Source: Paenibacillus sp. (GTDB lineage: Bacteria > Bacillota > Bacilli > Paenibacillales > YIM-B00363). From it: a stretch of DNA of 64,000 nt. Under the pieces are notes generated by a model. The model saw only the letters and a list, made by a program, of their open reading frames with translations, had not been told where the DNA came from and did not search any database. Where the stretch lies: positions 124,001 through 188,000 of the forward strand of contig NZ_DASQNA010000007.1 of NCBI RefSeq assembly GCF_035645195.1. Reading direction: 5' to 3'. A program made the position numbers and the translations under genes. How positions within the stretch are numbered: position 1 is the first letter of the stretch; the number at the start of each line of letters is the position of its first letter. Positions 1 through 8,750 of this stretch are shown here, piece by piece.

Positions 1-1711
1 TGATGATCGTCCGCACGATCGCCGCGTCGTTCGGATCGTCCATAATGTCGCGGACGAACGACCGGTCGATCTTCAGCTTGTCCACGGGGAAGTTTTTCAA
101 ATAATTCAGCGAGCTGTAACCCGTGCCGAAATCGTCGATCGACACGCGCAGGCCGAGCTCCTTCAGCCGCATCAGCGCGGCCGTCGCGAATTCGACGTCC
201 ATCGTCATGCTCTCGGTGATTTCCAGATCGAGGTACGACGGATCCAAATCGGTTTCGGTCAGAATGGAGGAGACGCGCTCGATCAAATTCGGCTGAAGGA
301 ATTGCCGCACGGACAAGTTGACGGAGACCGGAATCGCCGGAAGCCCTTCCCGCTGCCACGCGCGGTTTTGCCGGCACGCCTCGCGGATGACCCACTCGCT
401 CATCGGCACGATCAGGCCGGTCTCCTCCGCGATCGGAATGAAATCCCCGGGGGAGACGAGACCGCGCTCCGGATGGAGCCAGCGGATCAGCGCTTCCGTG
501 CCGACGATTTCGCCTGTGTAAATGTTATATTGCGGCTGGTACACGAGCCGGAATTCGCCCTCTTGAATCGCTTTGCGAAGATCGTTCTCGAGGGTGAATT
601 TCAGCAAATACAGCTCGTCCATTTCCGGCGTGAACACCTCGAAGCTGCTTTTCCCTTTTTCCTTCGCTTTGGAGAGCGCCACGCCCGCATTTTTGAGCAG
701 CGCCGTCTCTTCCGTACCCGTGCTTCCCGCCGCGATGCCCATGCTCGTCGTAATATGCAAGGTATACTCCTGAATGGAGAACGGCTCTTCCAGCTCCTGA
801 TTGATGCGGCTCGCCAGCTCGGTCGGCGGGATCGAGCCTTCGACGTCCCGGAACAGAATGCCGAATTCGTCCCCTTCCATGCGGGCGGCGATCCCGAAGT
901 CGGATACGCTCCGGTGAAGCCGATCCGCCAACTGCAGCAGTAGCATGTCCCCGATGTCTTGACCGAGCGAGCCGTTGACCACCTTAAAGCGATCCACGTT
1001 CAGCAGCGCGACGTAAATCCGCGTCCGCTCTCCGGCCGACAGCAAATATTCCGCCACCAAATCGCGGAACAGCCGCCGGTTCGGCAGGCCGGTCAAGTCG
1101 TCGTAATACGCCATGTGCTTGATCCGCTCTTCGGTTTGCCGTTTCTTCGTAATATCCTCGTAGATCGCGATAATGCCCGTAACGTGCTCCTGCTCGTCCT
1201 TCACCGGCAGCGTCGTCACCTGAATGTCGGCGGGGTACCCGCTCTGCAGCAAGATGACCGAGTGGAACGTCTGCACCCGACCCTCCAGCGTTTGGCGGAA
1301 CCGATCCATCGTCTCGTTCAGATGATTGACGTGGATGAACTCGGTGAACGATTTGCCCAAGATATCCTCGGACCGGTACCCGGTTATGCTGCGCGACGCC
1401 GGATTCGTCCGGACGAACGCTCCCGTACGATCCAGCAGCGTGATGGCGACCGGGATCGAATCGAACAGCGAGGTGAACACTTCGTCTTTGCGCTGCAGCT
1501 TCCGCACCGTCGAATGCTCGGCGGCCGCCACTGCCTTATACCGCTTAATCAAAAACAGCGCTTGCGCGGCCATGCCGGCCGCCGATACGCCGGCGAACGC
1601 CCAATCGGCGCCCGCAACGTCGCCGAACGCCAGCCATCCCAAGAAAACAGCGAACTGAACCGCAAGTACGATCAACGGCAAAAATGGATTGAAACTTCGA
1701 GGCATTTGCAT
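1..1711 (-). CDS. PAS-GGDEF-EAL cyclic-di-GMP signalling protein (3' end cut by window edge)
   Basis: Membrane-anchored cyclic-di-GMP enzyme or sensor. Reading the minus strand from the ATG at 1711 (AAAGGA site 8 bases upstream) gives two N-terminal hydrophobic helices (about residues 10-55), a PAS domain, a GGDEF domain and an EAL domain that is still open at base 1. The GGDEF signature reads RMEGDEFG, so the first glycine is glutamate; cyclase activity may be altered, but such variants are sometimes active. The EAL domain looks competent: it has EALIRW and DDFGTGYSSL, the metal-binding and loop-6 motifs of phosphodiesterases. The likely role is c-di-GMP breakdown controlled by the PAS input. 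The missing C-terminus should be about 50-60 residues. It is a single gene followed upstream by an unrelated DUF423 gene. Confidence 0.93.
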   Translation of the reverse strand, partial: MQMPRSFNPFLPLIVLAVQFAVFLGWLAFGDVAGADWAFAGVSAAGMAAQALFLIKRYKAVAAAEHSTVRKLQRKDEVFTSLFDSIPVAITLLDRTGAFVRTNPASRSITGYRSEDILGKSFTEFIHVNHLNETMDRFRQTLEGRVQTFHSVILLQSGYPADIQVTTLPVKDEQEHVTGIIAIYEDITKKRQTEERIKHMAYYDDLTGLPNRRLFRDLVAEYLLSAGERTRIYVALLNVDRFKVVNGSLGQDIGDMLLLQLADRLHRSVSDFGIAARMEGDEFGILFRDVEGSIPPTELASRINQELEEPFSIQEYTLHITTSMGIAAGSTGTEETALLKNAGVALSKAKEKGKSSFEVFTPEMDELYLLKFTLENDLRKAIQEGEFRLVYQPQYNIYTGEIVGTEALIRWLHPERGLVSPGDFIPIAEETGLIVPMSEWVIREACRQNRAWQREGLPAIPVSVNLSVRQFLQPNLIERVSSILTETDLDPSYLDLEITESMTMDVEFATAALMRLKELGLRVSIDDFGTGYSSLNYLKNFPVDKLKIDRSFVRDIMDDPNDAAIVRTII

Positions 1712-1817
1712 GGTTGAGGTCCTTTCGCGTGAGCTGGTTCGGATGGCGTACGGACCGCGTACGGCGGCAACGAGTCCGCCCACCCGCATAGCTGTTTCAA
1801 ACGATGTATAGCCGTTG

Positions 1818-2198
1818 CTATTGCCTCTTGCCCGGACGGACGGCCGATATCGCCAGCAGCGCCCACCCCGCCAAAAACGCGAGTCCCCCGAGCGGCGTAA
1901 TCGCCCCGAGCCACGTCATGCCCGTCACGCTCAACACATAGAGGCTGCCCGAGAACAGTACCGTCCCCGCCGCGAACAGCCGGCCCGTCCAAGACGTCAG
2001 CGACGGACGGCCGAACCGGTCGCCCAGCAGCCCGACGGCCAGCATGCCCAGCGCGTGCATCATATGATATTCGACCCCGGTTTGGTACGTCGCCGCGAAG
2101 CGCTCCGACAGCTGAAGACCGTGCGCGCCGAACGCGCCGATCGCGACGCACAAGAAAGCGCTGACGGCTCCGGCCGCCACCCACGTTCGATTCGACAA
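1818..2198 (-). CDS. DUF423 family small membrane protein (YwdK-like)
   Basis: 126-residue integral membrane protein with about four hydrophobic segments. The N-terminus has the family's AIGAFGAHGL stretch and the middle has the YHMMHALGML segment typical of DUF423/YwdK proteins. The function of the family is unknown. The start is TTG at 2198, chosen because AAAGGGCG lies 7 bases upstream. It is transcribed towards the EAL gene with a gap of about 105 bases and may be monocistronic. Family membership is confident; role is not. Confidence 0.85.
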   Translation of the reverse strand: MSNRTWVAAGAVSAFLCVAIGAFGAHGLQLSERFAATYQTGVEYHMMHALGMLAVGLLGDRFGRPSLTSWTGRLFAAGTVLFSGSLYVLSVTGMTWLGAITPLGGLAFLAGWALLAISAVRPGKRQ

Positions 2199-2311
2199 CG
2201 AAATTCGCCCTTTCCGATTTTGTTAGCCTTTGGTTAAAATGATAATGCATCGCATGAAAAAAGGAAACTATTTTCAATTTCTGCCATTACTGGAGGAGGT
2301 ACAAGCCTGTT

Positions 2312-2668
2312 ATGGAAACCACCCACTCGCGCGCAGGCATAGCCTCGTTCCTTCTCGCCGCCGTCTCCGTCGTCGGGTTGATCGCCGCGTTCGCCTTCGC
2401 GGCTTCGATGGCGCCGCTGCTGGCCGCGGATCCGGAGGCGCACCTGGGAAGGATGCTGGCCGCCGTCGGCTTGATGTGCTTGTTCGTCGTAACGGCGCTC
2501 GTCGGCGGCGTGCTCGGAATCGTCGGCCTCTTCCAAAAGCAGCGCTCGCGGCTGTTCTCGATATTGGGGCTGTCCATTAACGCGCTGCTCGTCGCCGCCG
2601 TCATGGCGCTGCTGCTGTTCGGCATGATCAGCGCCCCGGCGCTGCCCGGCACGTTCGACGCCCCGTAA
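2312..2668 (+). CDS. small membrane protein, DUF4190-like
   Basis: 118-residue protein with three hydrophobic helices (about residues 9-36, 48-74 and 85-108). The order, a helix with AFAFAAS, then a GGVLGIVGLF loop before a short basic turn, resembles DUF4190-type membrane proteins, but this is only a loose match and the function is unknown. GGAGGAGGT lies 9 bases before the ATG, so translation is probably efficient. It is divergent from the DUF423 gene; the 110 bases between them are AT-richer and should hold both promoters. Confidence 0.72.
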   Translation: METTHSRAGIASFLLAAVSVVGLIAAFAFAASMAPLLAADPEAHLGRMLAAVGLMCLFVVTALVGGVLGIVGLFQKQRSRLFSILGLSINALLVAAVMALLLFGMISAPALPGTFDAP

Positions 2669-2859
2669 CGCCGGCGGCGCGAAGAAGGTCCGTCAGCCGG
2701 TACAACGGCTGCGGACGGACCTTCGTTCTTTCGTGCGAACCGCGCTTCGGCGGTGCGCAAAGCCGCGGACGAAGGGTTGGTGTGAAGGGGCTTTTCGTGC
2801 GCGCCGGATTCCGCTATGATGGGTGTTCAACATGTAGATTTACAGCAGGAGGAACATCC

Positions 2860-4527
2860 ATGAAGCTAAACGCAACGCAACGCAACGTTTGGAAGCACCT
2901 TTTCTTCGTACTCGCCCTCGTTTTGCTTTTCTCCGTCGTCCCTCCCGGCGCGTCCGCGGCCTGGGAAGCCCCGCAGCTGCCCTACAAGAGCGTCGGGTAC
3001 GCCTCCGACGAACTGAAGGCCTATTTCAACGAAGACGGCTCGATCACGATCGAGGGCCGGACGGACCGCGGCGAGCGGCACGTGGACGTCACGTTCTGGT
3101 ATACATACGCTTACGAAGAAACCGGCGATCCGTTCGGCTCCGACGTCTCCGCGCAGGCGGACATCCGGCCGGACGGCACGTTCGCGATCCGCAGCGGACC
3201 GCTCCATCCGGACTACCCGTCCTACAACGTCTCCTTCGCGTACGGCGACGGGTATTATTATCACGAGCCGTTCACGCTGTCCCGGCGCGCCGTCGATCAG
3301 CCGAAACTGATCGAGCGCAAAACGAAAACGTCGATCAAGGACGCTTACGCCGCGCTGGCGCCGACGATGTTCGACGATCCATTCGTCGAGCCGTTCCGGG
3401 CGAAGCCGCCGTACCGGTCCGGGAAGCTGTCGCCTGCGTTCCTGAACGACGGACTCAACATGGTGAAATTCGTCCGTTACGTCGCCGGCCTCCCGACCGA
3501 CGTCCGGCTGAACGCGGACGACGTGAGCACCGCCCAGCACAAAGCGGTGCTGCTCGAGGCGGCTTACGATTACGCCGACCCGCACAACCCGCCCAAGCCC
3601 GCGGACATGCCCGACTCGTTCTTCGAGGCGGCCGATTCGGGCAGGGAGACGCTCGCCTTCTCGACGTTCACCGTCAGCGCGGCGGTCGAGGATTTCATGA
3701 ACGATTGGGGCGACAACAACCGCGAGCGGGTCGGCCACCGGGACTCGTTCCTCATTCCGTCGCTGTCCGGCGTCGGCTTCGGGTATACGCCCGATTATTC
3801 GGTGACGCATTTCTCTTCCTCGGGGGAAGCGCCCGCCGTCGAGTACGATTACATCGCGTGGCCGGCCGTCGGCTATTTCCCGGTCGAGTACATACCGGCC
3901 GAGATGTGGTCGATCCACCCGGATATGACCAAATACAATTTCGACGATCTGAGCCAGATCCGCTTGACCGTCACGAACCGGACGACCGGCGAAACCCAAA
4001 CGTTCGCGAACCCGAACGCGCGGCCGGACCGCGACTTCTTCGTCGGGTCGGTCGTCACGTTCGAGCCGGACGACATCCGCCGCGACGAAGGCGACGTGAT
4101 CGAAATCGCGCTGCAGGGCATTAAGGACGCCGCCGGCCGCGAGACGGAAATCCGTTACGCGACGAAGCTGTTCAGCCTGTATGAGTTCACTGTCATGTAT
4201 AACGGCAAGGAGCTCGACTTCTCGGCGCCGCCGCGCATCGAAGGCGGAACGACGCTCGTGCCGATGCGCGCGCTGTTCGAAGCGCTCGGCGCCAGCGTTC
4301 AATGGGATCCCGCCGCGCGGACCATCGCCGCGTCGAGCGGCGGCACGCAGATCGTCCTGCGGCTCGGCGACGCCGCCGCCCGCGTGAACGGCCGGACGAT
4401 CCGGCTCGGCGCCGCCCCGACGGTCGACGCCGGCACGACGTTCGTGCCGCTCCGGTTCGTCGGCGAAGCGCTCGGCGCCAAGGTCGACGCCGACATGGAG
4501 CGCCGTTTGATCACTATCGAGAAATAA
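2860..4527 (+). CDS. secreted CAP-domain protein with C-terminal copper-amine-oxidase-like stalk domain
   Basis: 555-residue exported protein. The ATG at 2860 follows AGGAGG by 7 bases and opens a classical signal peptide ending near ASAAWE (about residue 32); an upstream in-frame start at 2782 lacks a ribosome site. Residues about 190-340 look like a CAP/SCP domain (N-R-x-x-x-GHR motif near NNRERVGHRD). The last 110 residues carry two repeats of the LVPMRALFEALGA / FVPLRFVGEALGA type, the 'copper amine oxidase N-terminal' domain that Paenibacillus uses on many secreted proteins, probably for wall or protein contacts. No catalytic function is evident. A terminator hairpin follows at 4532. Confidence 0.85.
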   Translation: MKLNATQRNVWKHLFFVLALVLLFSVVPPGASAAWEAPQLPYKSVGYASDELKAYFNEDGSITIEGRTDRGERHVDVTFWYTYAYEETGDPFGSDVSAQADIRPDGTFAIRSGPLHPDYPSYNVSFAYGDGYYYHEPFTLSRRAVDQPKLIERKTKTSIKDAYAALAPTMFDDPFVEPFRAKPPYRSGKLSPAFLNDGLNMVKFVRYVAGLPTDVRLNADDVSTAQHKAVLLEAAYDYADPHNPPKPADMPDSFFEAADSGRETLAFSTFTVSAAVEDFMNDWGDNNRERVGHRDSFLIPSLSGVGFGYTPDYSVTHFSSSGEAPAVEYDYIAWPAVGYFPVEYIPAEMWSIHPDMTKYNFDDLSQIRLTVTNRTTGETQTFANPNARPDRDFFVGSVVTFEPDDIRRDEGDVIEIALQGIKDAAGRETEIRYATKLFSLYEFTVMYNGKELDFSAPPRIEGGTTLVPMRALFEALGASVQWDPAARTIAASSGGTQIVLRLGDAAARVNGRTIRLGAAPTVDAGTTFVPLRFVGEALGAKVDADMERRLITIEK

Positions 4528-4531
4528 ACGC

Positions 4532-4577
4532 GAAGAGCCGTTCCGGCCGGCGCCCTGCGCCTCCGAGACGGCTCTTC
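4532..4577 (+). terminator. rho-independent terminator after the CAP-domain gene
   Basis: Ten-base perfect arms (4532-4541 and 4568-4577) with further GC-rich pairing inside, followed by a short pyrimidine run. It lies 5 bases after the stop codon of the CAP protein. Confidence 0.75.
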
Positions 4578-4588
4578 TTCTCCATATG

Positions 4589-4621
4589 CAAGAGGCCGTC
4601 CAGCGATAGGACGGCCTCTTG
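4589..4621 (-). terminator. terminator hairpin at the end of sugar locus 1
   Basis: Perfect 13-bp stem (4589-4601 with 4609-4621) and 7-base loop, 15 bases past the stop of the GH105-like gene on the minus strand. With the hairpin at 4532 it separates two convergent transcription units. Confidence 0.8.
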
Positions 4622-4635
4622 TACTGGGGCGTTCC

Positions 4636-6903
4636 TTACGCCTGCGCGCCGGCGGCGGCCCGATGCGGCTGGGCCAGCGCGGCCTTCAGCAGGCCGATTT
4701 CGACGCCGGCCAGCATCATGATGCCGATGCCGTGGTTGTCGTTCACGACGGTGCGCAGATCGTACATGTAATAGTCCGGCGAGAACGAGTAGCGCGACCC
4801 GCTGCACACGCCGTGCACGTTGCCCTGCCGGTCGATCGCCCCGCCGGTCAGCCCACGCCAGCCTCGGAACGCGGCGGCCGCGTATCGCTCCGGCTCCGGC
4901 AGCCAGCCGAACCGGACGCCGCGCGCGAAGGCGTACACGAACATCGCCGTGCAGGACGCCTCCTCGTACGCCTCCGGCTGATTGAGCACCTGGCGCCACA
5001 AGCCGCTCTCCGCCTGCAGCGCGGCCACGCCCTCGCAGTGCGCCAGGAACAGCTCGAGCAGCGCGGGGCGGTCCGGATGCTCCTCCGGCAGCTTCTCGAG
5101 CAGCTCGGAGAGCGAGAACAGGCACCAGCCGTTGCCGCGTCCCCACGGCACGCGCGTCGCCTTGCCGTATTTGAAATCGAACACGTGCGACATGACGCGC
5201 TCGTCCTCCATGAACAGGTAGCGGCGGTACAACAAAAACTGCCGCGCCGCTTCGTCCAGCGCCTCGCGCCGGCCCGTTGCTTCCGCGTACCGGATCAAGA
5301 ACGGGGCGCTCATGTACAGATCGTCCGCCCACATCGTGTCGGCGGAATATTCGCCCGGGCACAGCCGGTAGAACGCCCCGTCCTCGCGGCGCTCCAGCCG
5401 GCGGAGGATGAAATCGGCGATCGTATCGGCGATGGCGAGGTACCGCTCATGACCCGTCTGCAAATAGGCTTCCAGCATGGCGGAGCCGAACGAGCCGCAG
5501 TTGTCCAGCATCTTGATCAGGACGAGCTGGTGATTGACGGACGGGAAGCCGTAAGTATCGCGGTCCCACAGCGCGTACTCGTATAGATCCGTGCAACTGC
5601 GGATGTGGCCGAGCGCGTAAGCCGCGAGATCGTCCCGGTTCAACGCCCGGGCGGTCCGCAGCAGGCCGTACATCGTTACGCCGAGCGGGTAATCCCAGCG
5701 CGCGTAGTTGGTGGCGGTGCCCGTCGTCCATTTGTTGCTCAGCATGGCGTTCTCGTAATAGGGTCTTACCATGAGACCCGGACCGTCCAGCCGCCAATAG
5801 GTCGACCCGGCCGAGCGGCCCGCAGCGTCGACCGCCGGAAACAGGACGTCCGTCCGGCATACCGCGTCCGGGTCCGGCTCGCCGGCGGCCGCAGGCAGCG
5901 GCCCCGCATACAGCCACGGGCCGCTCGCGCCGTGGACGGGCAGCGGCAGCTCGAGCGGCAGCGGCCGGCCCCCGGCGTGCGCGTGCAGCTCGAACCCCCA
6001 CCCGTCGGACCCGCTCGCGCTGCAGACGAACAGCCGGCGGGTTCCGGGGGCGACGAGCGCCTGCACGCGGAACGGGCCGGGAGCGCCGAGCTCGACCGCC
6101 TTCGCGTCGTCCAGCCAAATCGTCGTGGCCCCAAGCGCGCGGCCCTCGAGGACGATCGTCTCCGCCCCTGCGGGAACGGCGACGGCGCTCCAGCCGTACG
6201 CCGCGGCCGGCGCGGCGGGCCGGCCGAACACGCGCCCCAGGTTCGGCAGCTCCGCCTCCTGCGCCGTCCAGCGCATCCGCGGCAACCAGGCGAGTCCCGT
6301 CGCCTCCTCCGGCCCCCGGCAATCCGGGAACCCGAAGTCCGCGCCGAACCGCCGGCGGTCCGAGGCGGACGAATACGCCCACCCCGCGCTCCCCTCCCGC
6401 TCCGCGAACGGGGCGAGCACGTGGAGAATGCGCACCTTCGCCTCGTCCGCCCCGAAGCGGCAGCCGAAGCCCGCCGGCGTCTTGCGGCACTCGATCAAGA
6501 TCGCGTTCCAGCCCCGCCGGAACGACAGCGGCACGACGATGCGCGCATCCGGCTTCATCTCCTCCGCCGCCGACGAGCGGTACAATTCGGCGTCGTTCAT
6601 GTACAGCCGCGTCGGGCCGAGCGGCTCCATCAAGGCGTCGATCGACCGTTCGTCGTCGCTCCACACGAGGCCGCATACGTAGGCATAGGCGCCGTCCGCC
6701 GCCTCGGGCAGCTTCGCCGACAAATCCATGTCGTACAAGCCCTCCCTCGTCTGCAGCACGCCCGACGAGGCGAACGCCCGCAGCGCGAACGGGACGGGCG
6801 GGTTCGCGCCCGCGTAGCGTCCGGACAGCGCCTCCAAGACGCGCCGCTCGTCGTCGCCGTACCAATACCGCGCGCTTTCGCGCGGCTCCAAATACCCGCT
6901 CAT
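4636..6903 (-). CDS. GH105/GH88-type unsaturated uronyl hydrolase with long N-terminal extension
   Basis: 755-residue enzyme without a signal peptide, so probably cytoplasmic. The C-terminal half (about residues 385-740) is an (alpha/alpha)6-barrel of the YteR/GH105 type: TMWADDLYMSAPFL (about 520) supplies the candidate catalytic aspartate and VPWGRGNGW (about 585) the conserved substrate loop. GH105 enzymes remove 4,5-unsaturated uronic acid from oligosaccharides released by lyases. The N-terminal half is beta-rich and unassigned; typical GH105 proteins are about 370 residues, so this is twice the usual size. The ATG overlaps the TGA of the preceding gene by 4 bases (ATGA), implying coupled translation as the last gene of locus 1. 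Confidence 0.83.
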   Translation of the reverse strand: MSGYLEPRESARYWYGDDERRVLEALSGRYAGANPPVPFALRAFASSGVLQTREGLYDMDLSAKLPEAADGAYAYVCGLVWSDDERSIDALMEPLGPTRLYMNDAELYRSSAAEEMKPDARIVVPLSFRRGWNAILIECRKTPAGFGCRFGADEAKVRILHVLAPFAEREGSAGWAYSSASDRRRFGADFGFPDCRGPEEATGLAWLPRMRWTAQEAELPNLGRVFGRPAAPAAAYGWSAVAVPAGAETIVLEGRALGATTIWLDDAKAVELGAPGPFRVQALVAPGTRRLFVCSASGSDGWGFELHAHAGGRPLPLELPLPVHGASGPWLYAGPLPAAAGEPDPDAVCRTDVLFPAVDAAGRSAGSTYWRLDGPGLMVRPYYENAMLSNKWTTGTATNYARWDYPLGVTMYGLLRTARALNRDDLAAYALGHIRSCTDLYEYALWDRDTYGFPSVNHQLVLIKMLDNCGSFGSAMLEAYLQTGHERYLAIADTIADFILRRLERREDGAFYRLCPGEYSADTMWADDLYMSAPFLIRYAEATGRREALDEAARQFLLYRRYLFMEDERVMSHVFDFKYGKATRVPWGRGNGWCLFSLSELLEKLPEEHPDRPALLELFLAHCEGVAALQAESGLWRQVLNQPEAYEEASCTAMFVYAFARGVRFGWLPEPERYAAAAFRGWRGLTGGAIDRQGNVHGVCSGSRYSFSPDYYMYDLRTVVNDNHGIGIMMLAGVEIGLLKAALAQPHRAAAGAQA

Positions 6904-8738
6904 GCGCGTTCCCCCTCTTTCCCCGAACCGGCGCCGGCGCCGACGTCGGCGCCCTCACCGGGTTCCGCGCCAGCACCCGCGCCGACGGCCGCGCCCGCGG
7001 CGCCCGACAGCGTAATGCGGAACGTCCGGTCGTACGGCGTCAGCAGGTTCACGAGCAGCGTCCGGCTCTTCGGCGAATAACTGATGCTATTGAGCGCGAC
7101 GGCCCGGTGATCGTGCGCGCCGCCGTCCAGCTCGATCCAGTCGCCGCCGACGGACATGCGCGCCGCGCCGCGCTTCCAGAACCAGAGGCCTTCCGCCGCC
7201 GGCTCCACCCCTTCGCCCGCGAGCTCGCCTTCCGCGCCGAACACGAACGACACCTGCGTCAGCAGCAGCTCGGGCTGCGAGCACCGAATGCGCACGTCCC
7301 AGCCGTCGCCGCGCTCGGTGAGCACCGCCTCGACCTCGTGGCGCTGCTCATGCGTCAGCTCCCGCTTCTGATGCGGCAGCGAATACCAAGGGCTGACGGG
7401 ACCCGCGGCGCTCTCCGGCAAATCCCGCTCCGCGACGGGGCCGTAGTACCCTTTGCGTTCCACCGCCGACAGCCGATAACCGCCGCCCTCGATCCGCTCG
7501 AGCCGCTGCATCTTCACGAAGCCGGGCTCGAAGGCGGACGCGACTTGCACGGCCAGCAGCCGCGCGGCGCCGTGCCGCAGCGCGAACAGCGAAGGCGACT
7601 CCGTAATGACGGTCGCGCTCGTAACGCCGCTGCGGTGCCGCGCCACCGGCGCGCCGAAGTCGGGATGCAGCCGGCTGTGATAGATGCGCCCCCCGTGCCC
7701 GGCCGCCTCCATCCCGGCCAAATACGTCTCCCGGTCGAAGCCCTCGTTCAGGACGACCCGATACTGATCCGGCAGCGCGCAAGGCGTCACCGCGCCGTCC
7801 CGCAGCTGCGGGTACCGCAGCAGCCCGAGCATCGCTTGGTTCGGAAGAAACCCCGGCTGCTTCAGCGACGCCGCGGCAAGCTCCGCGATTCCCGCGAACA
7901 GCGGCTCCCGATCGCGCTCCGCCATCAGCTTCGCCGGCAAAAAATACGAGCTCATGTCGAAGGCGCCGCCGTAATCCTGCCGTCCGGAGTAATCCGTAAC
8001 GACGTCGCCGTTCGGATGGATCAAATACGCCATCATCCGCAAATTCCGCCGCACCGGCTCGAGCAGCTCCGGCCGGTCGAACAGCTCCGCGGCGTAATAC
8101 AGCATGATGTCGCTCACGGCGTTGTAGATGCCGTTGCTCCGCTCGGTCCACTCCCCGTCCTCCGTGCAGTCCATCCCTTCCGCGAGCCACTGCTCCGCCC
8201 GCTCTTTCAGCTCGGACATGCCGGTGAGCTTATACAGAAAACCGATCGCCGCGGTCAACACCCACCGGTGGTTCGGCGTATGGCAGCCGCCGGTCAGCAG
8301 CGCCGGGATCGTCCGCTCGAGAAACAGCCGGATCGCCCCGACCGCCCGCTCCAGCGGCTCCCAATCCTGCGCCGCGAGCAGGTCGTACACCTGCGCGAGA
8401 CCGCCGACGACGAACGCGGTGTCCGGCGGCGAATGCATATTCGTCCACGGCGGCGAAATCGTCCCGTCCTCGTGCTGGAAGCGCAGCATGAACGCCGCGG
8501 CGAGCTCCAGCCTCGAAAGCAGCGCCGGATCGCGATAATAACGGGAATCCGGGCACGCCAGCGCGGACGCCCATACCGCCATCACCATCGGCGTCCCGCC
8601 GTGGCTCGGCCAAGCGAGGCCGTTCGCCGGATCGGCGACGCCGCCGTAGAAGCGGCTGTCCGGATCCAGCATCTGCTGCCGCATGCCGTCCTGCGCCCAC
8701 TCGTCGTTCAGGGCGACGAGCTTGTCGTATACGCTCAC
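6900..8738 (-). CDS. putative alpha/alpha-toroid carbohydrate-active protein, lyase/heparinase-like
   Basis: 612 residues, no signal peptide, GTG start at 8738 with GGGGGAG 5 bases upstream. The first 330 residues have the aromatic, helix-rich texture of (alpha/alpha)n toroid enzymes (PNHRWVLTAAIGFLYKLTG, NGIYNAVSD, DYSGRQDYGGAFD); the rest is beta-rich, the same overall plan as heparinase II/III or PL8-like lyases. I cannot name a family or catalytic residues. The last 30 residues are a low-complexity Gly/Ala/Glu tail (GAGAG repeats) that looks dispensable. It sits between the permease LplC-like gene (12 bases) and the GH105-like gene (4-base overlap), so it very likely acts on the imported oligosaccharide. 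Confidence 0.6.
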   Translation of the reverse strand: MSVYDKLVALNDEWAQDGMRQQMLDPDSRFYGGVADPANGLAWPSHGGTPMVMAVWASALACPDSRYYRDPALLSRLELAAAFMLRFQHEDGTISPPWTNMHSPPDTAFVVGGLAQVYDLLAAQDWEPLERAVGAIRLFLERTIPALLTGGCHTPNHRWVLTAAIGFLYKLTGMSELKERAEQWLAEGMDCTEDGEWTERSNGIYNAVSDIMLYYAAELFDRPELLEPVRRNLRMMAYLIHPNGDVVTDYSGRQDYGGAFDMSSYFLPAKLMAERDREPLFAGIAELAAASLKQPGFLPNQAMLGLLRYPQLRDGAVTPCALPDQYRVVLNEGFDRETYLAGMEAAGHGGRIYHSRLHPDFGAPVARHRSGVTSATVITESPSLFALRHGAARLLAVQVASAFEPGFVKMQRLERIEGGGYRLSAVERKGYYGPVAERDLPESAAGPVSPWYSLPHQKRELTHEQRHEVEAVLTERGDGWDVRIRCSQPELLLTQVSFVFGAEGELAGEGVEPAAEGLWFWKRGAARMSVGGDWIELDGGAHDHRAVALNSISYSPKSRTLLVNLLTPYDRTFRITLSGAAGAAVGAGAGAEPGEGADVGAGAGSGKEGERA

Positions 8739-8750
8739 GTTCGCTCCCCC

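Noticed and set aside
1-1711. A frameshifted or broken GGDEF-EAL gene
   Set aside because: The minus-strand frame is continuous from 1711 to base 1; the gene is simply cut by the window edge.
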